From Aldehydirespirator sp965205155 (GTDB taxonomy: Bacteria > Actinomycetota > Acidimicrobiia > Acidimicrobiales > Aldehydirespiratoraceae), in contig OZ242033.1 in NCBI GenBank assembly GCA_965205155.1, positions 1,984,001 to 2,048,000 on the forward strand: 64,000 nt of DNA, in the 5' to 3' direction. A program made the translations under genes and the position numbers. Positions 7,112-14,425 of the stretch are shown one piece after another. Below the pieces are notes generated by a model. It was not told where the DNA came from. It ran no database searches and saw only the letters and a program-made list of their open reading frames with translations. How positions within the stretch are numbered: the first letter of the stretch is position 1; each line of letters starts with the position of its first letter.

Positions 7112-9406
7112 CTACTGCAACTCCAGGGCAGCCAGCCTCTCCAGGGTCGTCAGGTCGTTGACATGGAGCCGGGCGGGGGTCTGGCCGTCGAAGGATCCCC
7201 AGCCCTTGAAGCCCAGCGTCCACAACTCGTCGCTGATCACGATGCTGCGCACGATGACGTTGGGCGCGTCGCTGAGCCAGCAGATCGAGACCGATTCGCC
7301 GCCCCGGAGCAGGTCCAGACTTTCGGCCTCCTCGTCGTGGTACACGAAGTTGTGGCACTCAAAGCCGGTGATGCCGGCCTGGCCAGGCTCACAGGCCAGC
7401 ACCGCGTGGGCGTCGTCGAAGATCATGTACTCGAGCTCGGTGGTGAAGTCCTCCATGTCGGTCGACGGGAGGTCGGCCTCGGTGAGACGGCGGCAGTCGG
7501 TCCGTCCGGGCTCCTCGCCCTCAGTCTCGTGGTCGACCCGGCCCACCTCGGTGATGGTGCCGTCGGCCACTCGCAGCACTACTGCGCCTGACCACTCGTT
7601 CCACACCGTGACCGGGATGACCGCCAGTTCCTCAGGGGCCCACCACAGGAAGGCCCGGTGGTCCCATCCGACGTCGTTCCAGCCGTCGGGAGCGGTCCAC
7701 ACCGCCACCTCCCGGGGTGCGGTCAGGTCGCTCACGTCGAACAGCGAGACTTTGGCCCCGGTGACGCGGCCCTCGTCGTCGGCGTCGGATCCCACCCCCA
7801 GCACCATGGTGTCGCTGATGGGGTGCAGGTAGTTGGAGAAGCCGGGGATCTTCAGCTCGCCCAGGATCCGGGGGTCGGTCGGGTCGGACAGGTCGATGGT
7901 GTAGAAGGGGTCGATCTGGCGGAACGTCACCACGTAGCCGACGTCGCCCACGAAGCGCACCGACTGGACGTTCTCGCCCCGGCCGATGTCGCCCACGCTG
8001 CCCACCTCCACCAGGACGTCGCCGTCGGTGCTCAGCACCCGCACCTGGCTCTCGGACTCCTCGCCCCAGCGATCGCCGACCGTGGTCACGATCCGCAGGT
8101 AGCCGTCGTGCTCCGAAAGCGAGAACTGGTTGCGGATCACGCCCAGGACCTCGCCGGAGGACTCGTAGGAGGCCGCGTCGCCGCTGATGTCGAAGCGGTG
8201 GAGGCTGGTGCGCCGCTCCTGCCAGGCATCGAGCCAGACGTCCTCATTCCAGTCGTCCTCGCCTCCGAACTCGTCGGAGTCGATCCAGCGGGTGGTGGCC
8301 ACGTACAGCGACCCGGTCGAGGCGTAGACGGTGTCGCCGGGCGCCATCACCGCGGTGGACTGCGACGGGTCGAAGTCGCCGCCGATGGGCACGCTGATCA
8401 CGGTGGTGACCCCGAAGCCGGAGAACACCGACGGGGCGTGCACATCGCCGCAGGGCACCATCAGCGATCCCGTCGAGCTGTCGGCCGTTCCGAGCGTGTA
8501 GTGGGGCAGCCAGTCGTCGAGGGTGGAGTTGAGCACCGCGGCCCGGTTGGCCGTCTCGGCCATGTCGGCGGCGGACTCGTTCTGGGGGAACACGAACGGG
8601 AAGTTCCGCTGGGGGTCGTAGCGCAGGATGACCCGGGCGGTGCCGCCGACGCTGCGGGCGCTGATGTAGCTGCCCTGCACACCGACGGTCTCGATGATCC
8701 GGGGCGGGCCGCCCACGTCGATGCGCTGGAGCACGGTCTCGGAGCCGTCGCCCGATTCGCTGTGGGAGCGGGTGATCAGCAGCAGGCCGTCACCGTCGAT
8801 GAACAGCTCCCGTCCCCAGCCCTCGGCCACCGCAACCGAGCCGACCGTGGTGCGGCTGGCCGCATCGACCACCACCAGCCGACCCGAGGACAGGGTGAAG
8901 ATCCTGCGGCCGTCGGTCTTGACGATGTCGGCCTCGTCCACCCCGGCCTCCTGCACGTTCGTCCCCGAGAAGTCCACGCCTTCGACGGGCTCGACGGGGG
9001 CGGCCGCGGCCGCCGTCGTGATCGGTACCGCGTCGGCCATGGCCTCTTCGGCCACGGCCATGTCATCGCTATCGCGCCGGAACACCGGACCGAACCAGCC
9101 GCCCTGGTCGAAGCCCCACGGCCCGACTCGGGCCGAGTACTCGGCGCGCAGGTGGTCGAGCAGCGTGTCGCAGTCGTCGAAGCGGACCAGACCAGCGGTG
9201 AGCACCACGTCGTCGGGCTCCAGATCGATCACAGTGCCCGCGCCGTCGATGCTGTCGGGCGTGTCCGTGCTTGCCTCGGCGTCGACGTCGGCGCCGGTCG
9301 AAGGCTCGGCGGAGCCGGAGATCCCTGGCCCTCCCCTGGAGACGTCGCCTCCGCAGGAAGCGGCTACCAGCAGGAAGCTGAAGGCGAGGATGAGGATCTT
9401 GCGCAT
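7112..9406 (-). CDS. Secreted beta-propeller lipoprotein (Beta_propel family)
   Basis: The 764-residue protein begins with a lipoprotein signal peptide: MRKILILAFSFLLVAASC with the lipobox cysteine at residue 18. An acidic, Ser/Thr-rich linker follows. The FSGTNVQEAGVDEADIVKTD block and the RRIFTLSSGRLVVVDA strand are the signature of the secreted beta-propeller family (Pfam Beta_propel). Blades continue to the C-terminus with repeated DLSDPTDPRILGEL-type strands. It is presumably attached to the outer face of the membrane. No catalytic residues are apparent and the role is unknown. The open frame continues upstream past 9406, but ATG there gives the signal peptide and is preferred. Confidence 0.88.
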   Translation of the reverse strand: MRKILILAFSFLLVAASCGGDVSRGGPGISGSAEPSTGADVDAEASTDTPDSIDGAGTVIDLEPDDVVLTAGLVRFDDCDTLLDHLRAEYSARVGPWGFDQGGWFGPVFRRDSDDMAVAEEAMADAVPITTAAAAAPVEPVEGVDFSGTNVQEAGVDEADIVKTDGRRIFTLSSGRLVVVDAASRTTVGSVAVAEGWGRELFIDGDGLLLITRSHSESGDGSETVLQRIDVGGPPRIIETVGVQGSYISARSVGGTARVILRYDPQRNFPFVFPQNESAADMAETANRAAVLNSTLDDWLPHYTLGTADSSTGSLMVPCGDVHAPSVFSGFGVTTVISVPIGGDFDPSQSTAVMAPGDTVYASTGSLYVATTRWIDSDEFGGEDDWNEDVWLDAWQERRTSLHRFDISGDAASYESSGEVLGVIRNQFSLSEHDGYLRIVTTVGDRWGEESESQVRVLSTDGDVLVEVGSVGDIGRGENVQSVRFVGDVGYVVTFRQIDPFYTIDLSDPTDPRILGELKIPGFSNYLHPISDTMVLGVGSDADDEGRVTGAKVSLFDVSDLTAPREVAVWTAPDGWNDVGWDHRAFLWWAPEELAVIPVTVWNEWSGAVVLRVADGTITEVGRVDHETEGEEPGRTDCRRLTEADLPSTDMEDFTTELEYMIFDDAHAVLACEPGQAGITGFECHNFVYHDEEAESLDLLRGGESVSICWLSDAPNVIVRSIVISDELWTLGFKGWGSFDGQTPARLHVNDLTTLERLAALELQ

Positions 9407-9531
9407 AGCGGCAGGGCCTTTCGTGGCGCGCCCGTCGGCGCGGGTTCGATTTCGGAGGTACGACGTTCCTGCTTGTGTCGTGGTTCCCGAGTGCGCCCCA
9501 TTCCTAGCGAAGGCCTCGGACACGGCTCCGG

Positions 9532-10125
9532 CTATCCCACCGCGGGCAGCCAGGAGAGACGCCGTCGCTCGTAGTCGTCGATGGCTCCGGTGTGGCGCAG
9601 CGTCAGGCCGATGTCGTCGAGGCCTTCGAGGAACCGCTGCCGGGTGGAGGACTCCATGCCGAATGCGGCCTCGAACCCGACGGCCGGCGCCTCCACGGTG
9701 AGCCGTTCCACGTCGACGGTGATCTCCAGGCCGGGGTCGGCCTGGACCGCGGCCATCAGCTCTGCGGCGGCTTCGGCCGGGATCTGGGCCGGGACCAGGC
9801 CGTTCTTGGTGCAGTTGTTGCGGAATATGTCGGCGAAGCGGGGACTGATCACCGCGTCGAAGCCGTACTGCTGGATGGCCCACACCGCGTGCTCCCGGGA
9901 AGAGCCGGTGCCGAAGTTGGTCCCGGCCACCAGGATGGTCGCCCCCGCGTAGCTCTCGTCGTTGAGAACGAAGTCGCGGTCGTCGCGCCACTCCGAGAAC
10001 AGGCCCTTCTCGAAGCCGGTGCGCGACACCTGCTTGAGCCAGTCCGAGGGGATGATCTGATCGGTGTCGACGTCGCTGCGGTCGAGCGGGACCGCGGTGC
10101 CGGCCACCACCCGTATCGCCTTCAT
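9532..10125 (-). CDS. leuD: 3-isopropylmalate dehydratase small subunit
   Basis: LeuD pairs with LeuC to isomerise 2-isopropylmalate to 3-isopropylmalate in leucine synthesis. In actinobacteria the pair can also serve the citramalate route to isoleucine. The 197-residue protein has the DVDTDQIIPSDWLK motif, NFGTGSSREHAVWA, and the ISPRFADIFRNNCTKNGL segment, all typical of the swivel domain. Length is normal. It follows leuC on the same strand with a 37-nt gap and probably shares its transcript. Confidence 0.95.
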   Translation of the reverse strand: MKAIRVVAGTAVPLDRSDVDTDQIIPSDWLKQVSRTGFEKGLFSEWRDDRDFVLNDESYAGATILVAGTNFGTGSSREHAVWAIQQYGFDAVISPRFADIFRNNCTKNGLVPAQIPAEAAAELMAAVQADPGLEITVDVERLTVEAPAVGFEAAFGMESSTRQRFLEGLDDIGLTLRHTGAIDDYERRRLSWLPAVG

Positions 10126-10162
10126 GGCCGCGACCTGACTGCGGATGTCGGGCTCGCCTTCA

Positions 10163-11569
10163 TCACAGGTCTCCGGGGGCGGCGAAGCGACCGGCTATGG
10201 CGGTGGCCGCGGCCACCGCGGGCGACACAAGATGGGTGCGCCCGCCCCGGCCCTGGCGGCCCTCGAAGTTGCGGTTCGACGTGCTGGCGGCCCGCTCGCG
10301 GGGTGCCAGCTTGTCGGGGTTCATGGCCAGGCACATGGAGCAGCCCGGCTCGCGCCAGTCGAACCCCGCAGCCCGGAAGGTCTCCGGCAGGCCCTCGGCC
10401 TCGGCCTGGGCCTTGACCTGGCCGGAGCCCGGCACCACCAGGGTGCGCACGCCGTCGGCCACCCGCCGGCCCTCGACCACGGCCGCCGCGGCCCGCAGAT
10501 CCTCGATCCGGCTGTTCGTGCACGAGCCGATGAACACGGTGTCCACCGCGATGTCGCGCATCGGGGTCAGGGGCGCGAGCCCCATGTAGTCGAGAGCTCG
10601 ATCCGCGGCTTCGCGCCGGGCCGGCTCGTCGAAGCTGTCGGGGGCGGGCACCGCTCCGTCCAGCGGCACCGACTGGGCGGGGTTGGTGCCCCAGGTCACC
10701 ATGGGGGAGATGGCGGCACCGTCCAGCGTGACCTCGATGTCGAAGGAGGCGTCATCGTCGGTTGTCAGGGTGCGCCAGTCGGCCAGCGCCTGCTCCCACA
10801 GCTCACCGTCCGGGGCTTGCTCGCGGCCCCGCAGGTACTCGAAGGTCGTCTGGTCGGGGGCGATCAGCCCCGCCTTGGCGCCGGCCTCGATGGACATGTT
10901 GCACACCGTCATCCGGCCCTCCATCGACAGTGCCTCGATCACCGGCCCCCGGTACTCGATGATCCGTCCCACGCCGCCGGTGGTGCCGATGCGGCCGATG
11001 ATGGCCAGGATCACATCCTTGGCGGTGGCGTCGGGCGCCAGCGTGCCCTCCACGGTCACCGCCATCGTGCCCGGCCGCATCTGGGGTAGGGTCTGGGTGG
11101 CGAGCACGTGCTCCACTTCGCTGGTTCCGATGCCGAACGCGATGGCGCCGAAGGCGCCGTGGGTGGACGTGTGGGAGTCGCCGCACACGATGGTCATGCC
11201 CGGCTGGGTCAGACCCTGCTCGGGCCCGATCACGTGGACGATGCCCTGCTTGACATGGCCCATCGGGAAGTTCGTGATCCCGAACTCGTCCGCGTTGCGG
11301 CGCAGCGTCTCGACCTGCGTGCGGCTCACCGCATCCGCGATCGGCTTGTCGATGTCGGCGGTCGGGACGTTGTGGTCCTCGGTGGCCACCGTGAGGTCGG
11401 GTCGCCGCACGCCGCGCCCCGAGAGCCGCAGCCCGTCGAAGGCCTGCGGCGAGGTGACTTCGTGCACCAGGTGCAGGTCGATGTAGAGCAGGTCGGGCTC
11501 GCCGGCACCGCCGCGCGCCACTGTGTGGCGGTCCCAGATCTTCTCGCTGAGCGTCTGCGGCGCGGTCAC
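10163..11569 (-). CDS. leuC: 3-isopropylmalate dehydratase large subunit
   Basis: The 468-residue protein is an aconitase-family hydro-lyase with a [4Fe-4S] cluster. Cluster cysteines are visible in IVCGDSHTSTHGAFG, FIGSCTNSRIEDL and PGCSMCLAMNPD. It begins TLSEKIWDRHTV, as LeuC does. The GTG start at 11569 lies 6 nt after a -10-like TAGGAT. It heads a leuC-leuD operon. leuB, ilvE and cimA lie on the opposite strand beyond greA, so the branched-chain genes are split into two divergent transcripts. Confidence 0.96.
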   Translation of the reverse strand: MTAPQTLSEKIWDRHTVARGGAGEPDLLYIDLHLVHEVTSPQAFDGLRLSGRGVRRPDLTVATEDHNVPTADIDKPIADAVSRTQVETLRRNADEFGITNFPMGHVKQGIVHVIGPEQGLTQPGMTIVCGDSHTSTHGAFGAIAFGIGTSEVEHVLATQTLPQMRPGTMAVTVEGTLAPDATAKDVILAIIGRIGTTGGVGRIIEYRGPVIEALSMEGRMTVCNMSIEAGAKAGLIAPDQTTFEYLRGREQAPDGELWEQALADWRTLTTDDDASFDIEVTLDGAAISPMVTWGTNPAQSVPLDGAVPAPDSFDEPARREAADRALDYMGLAPLTPMRDIAVDTVFIGSCTNSRIEDLRAAAAVVEGRRVADGVRTLVVPGSGQVKAQAEAEGLPETFRAAGFDWREPGCSMCLAMNPDKLAPRERAASTSNRNFEGRQGRGGRTHLVSPAVAAATAIAGRFAAPGDL

Positions 11570-11575
11570 GGATCG

Positions 11576-11581
11576 ATCCTA
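11576..11581 (-). promoter_or_regulatory. -10 box TAGGAT of leuCD
   Basis: On the minus strand, TAGGAT is followed by 6 nt and the GTG of leuC at 11569, suggesting a leaderless leuCD transcript. Confidence 0.5.
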
Positions 11582-11595
11582 GAGGCCGAGCCGGC

Positions 11596-11642
11596 GAGGC
11601 CGTGGCCCGAGCGGCCCGTGAGCGCAGCGAACAGGAGCGGGA
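11596..11642 (+). repeat. 47-nt dispersed repeat, locus A
   Basis: The unit runs from GAGGCCGTGGCCC to GAACAGGAGCGGGA. The same element with 0-3 changes occurs at 22672, 34179, 35194 and 45601, and shorter related units are tandem at 33560-33725. The 5' part can fold as GGCCG/CGGCC around a 9-nt loop. Here it lies between the leuC promoter and a small gene, opposite in orientation to the genes on both sides. Confidence 0.85.
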
Positions 11643-11658
11643 AGCACGCAGACCGGTG

Positions 11659-11808
11659 TCAGTTGTCGCGGCCGGTGATCACTGCCGGTGGGGGATCACC
11701 GGTCGCCGCATCCCAGACCATCAGTGTCACGGCCGTGCCCAGCAGCAGGGCGCCCACTACCAGGGCGATCCGCGCCCACCGCAGCGTGCGGGGCGGATCG
11801 GTGTCCAC
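11659..11808 (-). CDS. 49-residue single-pass membrane protein downstream of greA
   Basis: This small frame starts with GTG at 11808, 4 nt after the greA stop, and encodes MDTDPPRTLRWAR, then a hydrophobic helix IALVVGALLLGTAVTLMVW (about residues 14-32) and a short polar tail ending in ITGRDN. Codon use resembles its neighbours, with G or C in most third positions. It is likely cotranscribed with greA. Function unknown; the N-terminus probably faces the cytoplasm because of its Arg residues. The call rests on the membrane helix and tight spacing only. Confidence 0.6.
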   Translation of the reverse strand: MDTDPPRTLRWARIALVVGALLLGTAVTLMVWDAATGDPPPAVITGRDN

Positions 11809-11812
11809 CGGT

Positions 11813-12289
11813 CTAGGACACCTCCACGACGGTGACCTTCTGGCGGCCGCCGGGAGAGTCGAACTCGACCGCGTCTCCCTCGGCCGCGCCCAGCAGTGCC
11901 TCGCCCATCGGCGATCCCGGTGACACCACGACGACGTCGTCCTGCCGCTCCTCGATCACTCCCACCAGGAAGCGCTCGGGCTCGTCGTCGCCGTCGTAGA
12001 GGACGGTCACCACCGATCCCAGCATCACCCCGAAGTCACCATGGGTGCCGTTGTCGGCATCGATGATCTCCGCGTTGGTCAGGATCCGCGTGAGATGGAC
12101 GATGCGGCCCTCCAGTTTGGCCTGCTCCTCCTTGGCCGCGTGGTAGTCGCCGTTCTCCGACAGGTCGCCGAGCTTGCGGGCGGCTTCGATCTTGTCGGCG
12201 ATCTCGATGCGGCCTCGGGTGGTGAGCTCCTGCAGCTCAGAACTCAGCCGGTCGTGCGCGGCCTGCGAGAGGTGATGAGCATCTGGCAC
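11813..12289 (-). CDS. greA: Transcription elongation factor GreA
   Basis: GreA stimulates cleavage of backtracked RNA in stalled RNA polymerase. The 158-residue protein has an N-terminal coiled coil (LSQAAHDRLSSELQEL through KLEGRIVHLTRIL) with the acidic tip segment LGDLSENGDYHAAKE, and a C-terminal FKBP-like domain with SPGSPMGEALLG. Length matches the family. The GTG at 12289 is 6 nt after a -10-like TAGATT, consistent with a leaderless mRNA. Its promoter is back to back with that of the leuB leader. Confidence 0.95.
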   Translation of the reverse strand: MPDAHHLSQAAHDRLSSELQELTTRGRIEIADKIEAARKLGDLSENGDYHAAKEEQAKLEGRIVHLTRILTNAEIIDADNGTHGDFGVMLGSVVTVLYDGDDEPERFLVGVIEERQDDVVVVSPGSPMGEALLGAAEGDAVEFDSPGGRQKVTVVEVS

Positions 12290-12295
12290 CGCACC

Positions 12296-12301
12296 AATCT
12301 A
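12296..12301 (-). promoter_or_regulatory. -10 box TAGATT of greA
   Basis: Minus-strand TAGATT is followed by 6 nt and the greA GTG. It lies 12 bp from the plus-strand -10 box of the leuB leader, so the two promoters are divergent and close. Confidence 0.5.
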
Positions 12302-12313
12302 CCGCCCGCGGGT

Positions 12314-12319
12314 TATGCT
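12314..12319 (+). promoter_or_regulatory. -10 box TATGCT of the leuB leader transcript
   Basis: TATGCT is followed by 6 nt and a GTG at 12326 that opens a ten-codon leader frame. The spacing matches other leaderless starts in the window. Confidence 0.55.
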
Positions 12320-12325
12320 GATGTC

Positions 12326-12358
12326 GTGGCGATCCTGCCCAGCATCGCAATTCCCTAG
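12326..12358 (+). CDS. Putative branched-chain attenuator leader peptide VAILPSIAIP
   Basis: A ten-codon frame, GTG GCG ATC CTG CCC AGC ATC GCA ATT CCC TAG, has three Ile codons, one Leu codon and a GTG start. It begins 6 nt after a -10 box, so it would be translated from the very 5' end of the RNA. It is followed at once by a 9-bp GC hairpin and then a terminator-like hairpin with a T-rich tail, 26 nt before the leuB start. This is the layout of ribosome-mediated attenuation of branched-chain amino acid genes. No experimental evidence is available here. Confidence 0.6.
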   Translation: MAILPSIAIP

Positions 12359-12380
12359 CGCGCGCCGTCCCGGCGCGCGC
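12358..12380 (+). promoter_or_regulatory. GC-rich hairpin next to the leader peptide stop
   Basis: GCGCGCGCC (12358-12366) and GGCGCGCGC (12372-12380) form a perfect 9-bp stem with a 5-nt loop. The stem begins at the last base of the leader stop codon, so a ribosome stopped or stalled on the leader would affect its folding. Confidence 0.6.
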
Positions 12381-12386
12381 CCCCAA

Positions 12387-12417
12387 CCGTCCACCCAGGT
12401 GGGCGGTTTCTTCGTTT
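12387..12417 (+). terminator. Attenuator terminator upstream of leuB
   Basis: CCGTCCAC and GTGGGCGG pair over 8 bp (one G-T pair) around a CCAG loop, followed by TTTCTTCGTTTC. It is the only hairpin plus T-rich tract of this kind noted in the window, and it stands between the leader peptide and leuB. Confidence 0.65.
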
Positions 12418-12442
12418 CGGCACGAGATTCCGGGTATCACAA

Positions 12443-13423
12443 ATGACACATCGAGTGGGAGTCATCGGAGGCGACGGCATCGGCCCCGAGGTTGTGGCCG
12501 AGGGTCTGAAGGTGATCACGGCCGCGGGCGTGGAGATGGACACCATCCACTACGACCTCGGCGGTGGTCGCTACCTGAGGGACGGCACGGTGCTCGACGA
12601 CGCCACCCTGGCGGAGTGGCGGGGCCTCGACGCGCTGTACATGGGTGCGGTCGGCACTCCCGACGTTCCGCCCGGGGTAATCGAGAGGGGCCTCCTGCTC
12701 AGGATGCGCTTCGAGCTGGACCTCTACATCAATCTGCGGCCCTTCACCGCGCCGGGCCACGACTTCGTGGTGATCCGCGAGAACACCGAGGGCACGTACG
12801 CGGGCGAGGGCGGCTTCCTGCGGAGGGGCACCCCGCACGAGATCGCAACCCAGGGATCGGTGAACACCCGCCACGGCGTCGAGCGGGCCGCCCGTTATGC
12901 CTTCGACCTGGCCATGACCCGGCGCAAGCACGTGACGCTGGTGCACAAGACCAACGTTCTCACCTTCGCCGGCGACCTGTGGGAGCGCACCTTCAACGAG
13001 GTCGCGGCGGGATATCCCGACGTGTCGACGGCCTACAACCACGTCGACGCGGCGTGCATCTACTTCGTGGAGGACCCCGCCCGCTATGACGTGATCGTCA
13101 CCGACAACCTCTTCGGCGACATCCTCACCGACCTCGGCGGCGCGGTGTCTGGCGGCATCGGGCTGGCCCCAACCGCCAATCTGCATCCCGGACAGGTGTC
13201 GATGTTCGAGCCGGTCCACGGCTCGGCGCCCGACATCGTGGGCACGGGCCGGGCCAATCCCGTCGCGGCGGTGCTGTCGGGCGCGATGATGTTGGACCAC
13301 CTCGGTGAGACCGGCGCCGCCGAACGGATCCGCAAGGCCTGCGACCGTCCCGAGTCGCTCGCGGGCACCACCAGCGAGATCGGAGACGCCATCGTCGCCC
13401 GCCTCCCCGACCAGTCCACCTGA
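12443..13423 (+). CDS. leuB: 3-isopropylmalate dehydrogenase
   Basis: LeuB oxidises and decarboxylates 3-isopropylmalate to 2-oxoisocaproate with NAD+. The 326-residue protein shows GGDGIGPEVV, substrate arginines in LLLRMRFELDLYINLRP, IRENTEGTYAGEGG, VHKTNVL, the metal-binding VDAACIYFV and DNLFGDILTDLGG aspartates, and the NAD-site FEPVHGSAPDIVGTGRANP. It is shorter than the roughly 350-residue enterobacterial form, as is common in actinobacteria. It is the first gene of leuB-ilvE-cimA, downstream of the predicted attenuator. A related tartrate/isocitrate dehydrogenase activity is less likely given the context. Confidence 0.92.
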   Translation: MTHRVGVIGGDGIGPEVVAEGLKVITAAGVEMDTIHYDLGGGRYLRDGTVLDDATLAEWRGLDALYMGAVGTPDVPPGVIERGLLLRMRFELDLYINLRPFTAPGHDFVVIRENTEGTYAGEGGFLRRGTPHEIATQGSVNTRHGVERAARYAFDLAMTRRKHVTLVHKTNVLTFAGDLWERTFNEVAAGYPDVSTAYNHVDAACIYFVEDPARYDVIVTDNLFGDILTDLGGAVSGGIGLAPTANLHPGQVSMFEPVHGSAPDIVGTGRANPVAAVLSGAMMLDHLGETGAAERIRKACDRPESLAGTTSEIGDAIVARLPDQST

Positions 13424-13468
13424 TCTCGACACGAGACGAAGAGCCGCTCACGGAAGGCCACCGCAGAC

Positions 13469-14389
13469 ATGCCCATCACCCCCAGCAAGCACATCTGGAT
13501 GAACGGCGAACTGGTTCCCTGGAACGACGCCAAGATCCACGTGCTGTCGCACTCCCTGCACTACGGGACGGGAGTGTTCGAGGGGATCCGCACGTACGCC
13601 ACCGACGACGGCCCTGCCGTGTTCCGGCTGACCGACCACATCCAGCGGCTCTACAACTCGGCCAGGATCCTCAATATGTCCATGCCGTACTCGGTGTCCG
13701 AGATAGTGGATGCTTGCAAGCTGGTCGTGCGCGACAGCGGGCTGCCCGAGTGCTACGTGCGTCCCATCGCCTACTACGGCTACGGCGAGATCGGCCTGTC
13801 CACCGCCGACTGCACCACCGACATCGCCATCGCGGTGTGGCCCTGGGGGGCCTACCTGGGCGACGACGCCCTCAGCAAGGGTGTCCGGCTGAAGATCTCG
13901 TCGTGGGCCCGCCACGACCACAACATCATGCCGCCCGCCTCCAAGACCACCGGCAACTACGCCAACTCGACGCTGGCCAAGATGGAGGCTCTACGGGCCG
14001 GATACGACGAGGCCATCATGCTCAACCCGGCCGGGCTGGTGTCGGAGTGCAGCGGTGAGAACATCTTCGCGGGCACCCCCGACCTGCTGGTGACCCCGCC
14101 GCTGTCGTCGGGGGCGCTGCCCGGCATCACCCAGGACTCGGTCATGTCCATCGCCCGCGACATCGGCATCGACGTCGTGATCGGCGATCTGGCCCGCAGC
14201 GACCTCTACATCGCGCAGGAGATCTTCGTGTGCGGCACCGCCACCGAGGTCGGCGCGGTCAACTCGGTGGACGACCGGCCCCTGGAGTGCCCCGGCCCGC
14301 GCACCCTGGCCATCGCCGAGGCCTACTCCGATGTCGTGAGGGGCCGCAACGACCGCTACAAGACGTGGAACGAGTACGTCCATGAGTAG
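13469..14389 (+). CDS. ilvE: Branched-chain amino acid aminotransferase
   Basis: The 306-residue class IV (fold-type IV) PLP enzyme makes valine, leucine and isoleucine from their 2-oxo acids. It shows WMNGELVPWNDAKIHVLSHS, LHYGTGVFEGIR, RPIAYYGYGEIGL, the Schiff-base lysine in PASKTTGNYANS, and SECSGENIF. Length matches the bacterial IlvE of the E. coli type. It is 45 nt downstream of leuB. The 3' end carries a 14-bp sequence that is repeated at the cimA start. Confidence 0.95.
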   Translation: MPITPSKHIWMNGELVPWNDAKIHVLSHSLHYGTGVFEGIRTYATDDGPAVFRLTDHIQRLYNSARILNMSMPYSVSEIVDACKLVVRDSGLPECYVRPIAYYGYGEIGLSTADCTTDIAIAVWPWGAYLGDDALSKGVRLKISSWARHDHNIMPPASKTTGNYANSTLAKMEALRAGYDEAIMLNPAGLVSECSGENIFAGTPDLLVTPPLSSGALPGITQDSVMSIARDIGIDVVIGDLARSDLYIAQEIFVCGTATEVGAVNSVDDRPLECPGPRTLAIAEAYSDVVRGRNDRYKTWNEYVHE

Positions 14390-14425
14390 CAATCCGACAC
14401 TCGGGCAGGTCCGTCCATGAGTAGC
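14377..14425 (+). repeat. 14-bp direct repeat spanning the ilvE stop and the cimA start
   Basis: CGTCCATGAGTAGC occurs at 14377-14390 (over the ilvE stop) and again at 14412-14425 (over the cimA ATG), 35 bp apart. In the first copy the ATGAGTAG contains the ilvE stop codon in one frame and an ATG in another, and that ATG opens a 12-codon frame ending next to the real cimA start. Confidence 0.85.
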
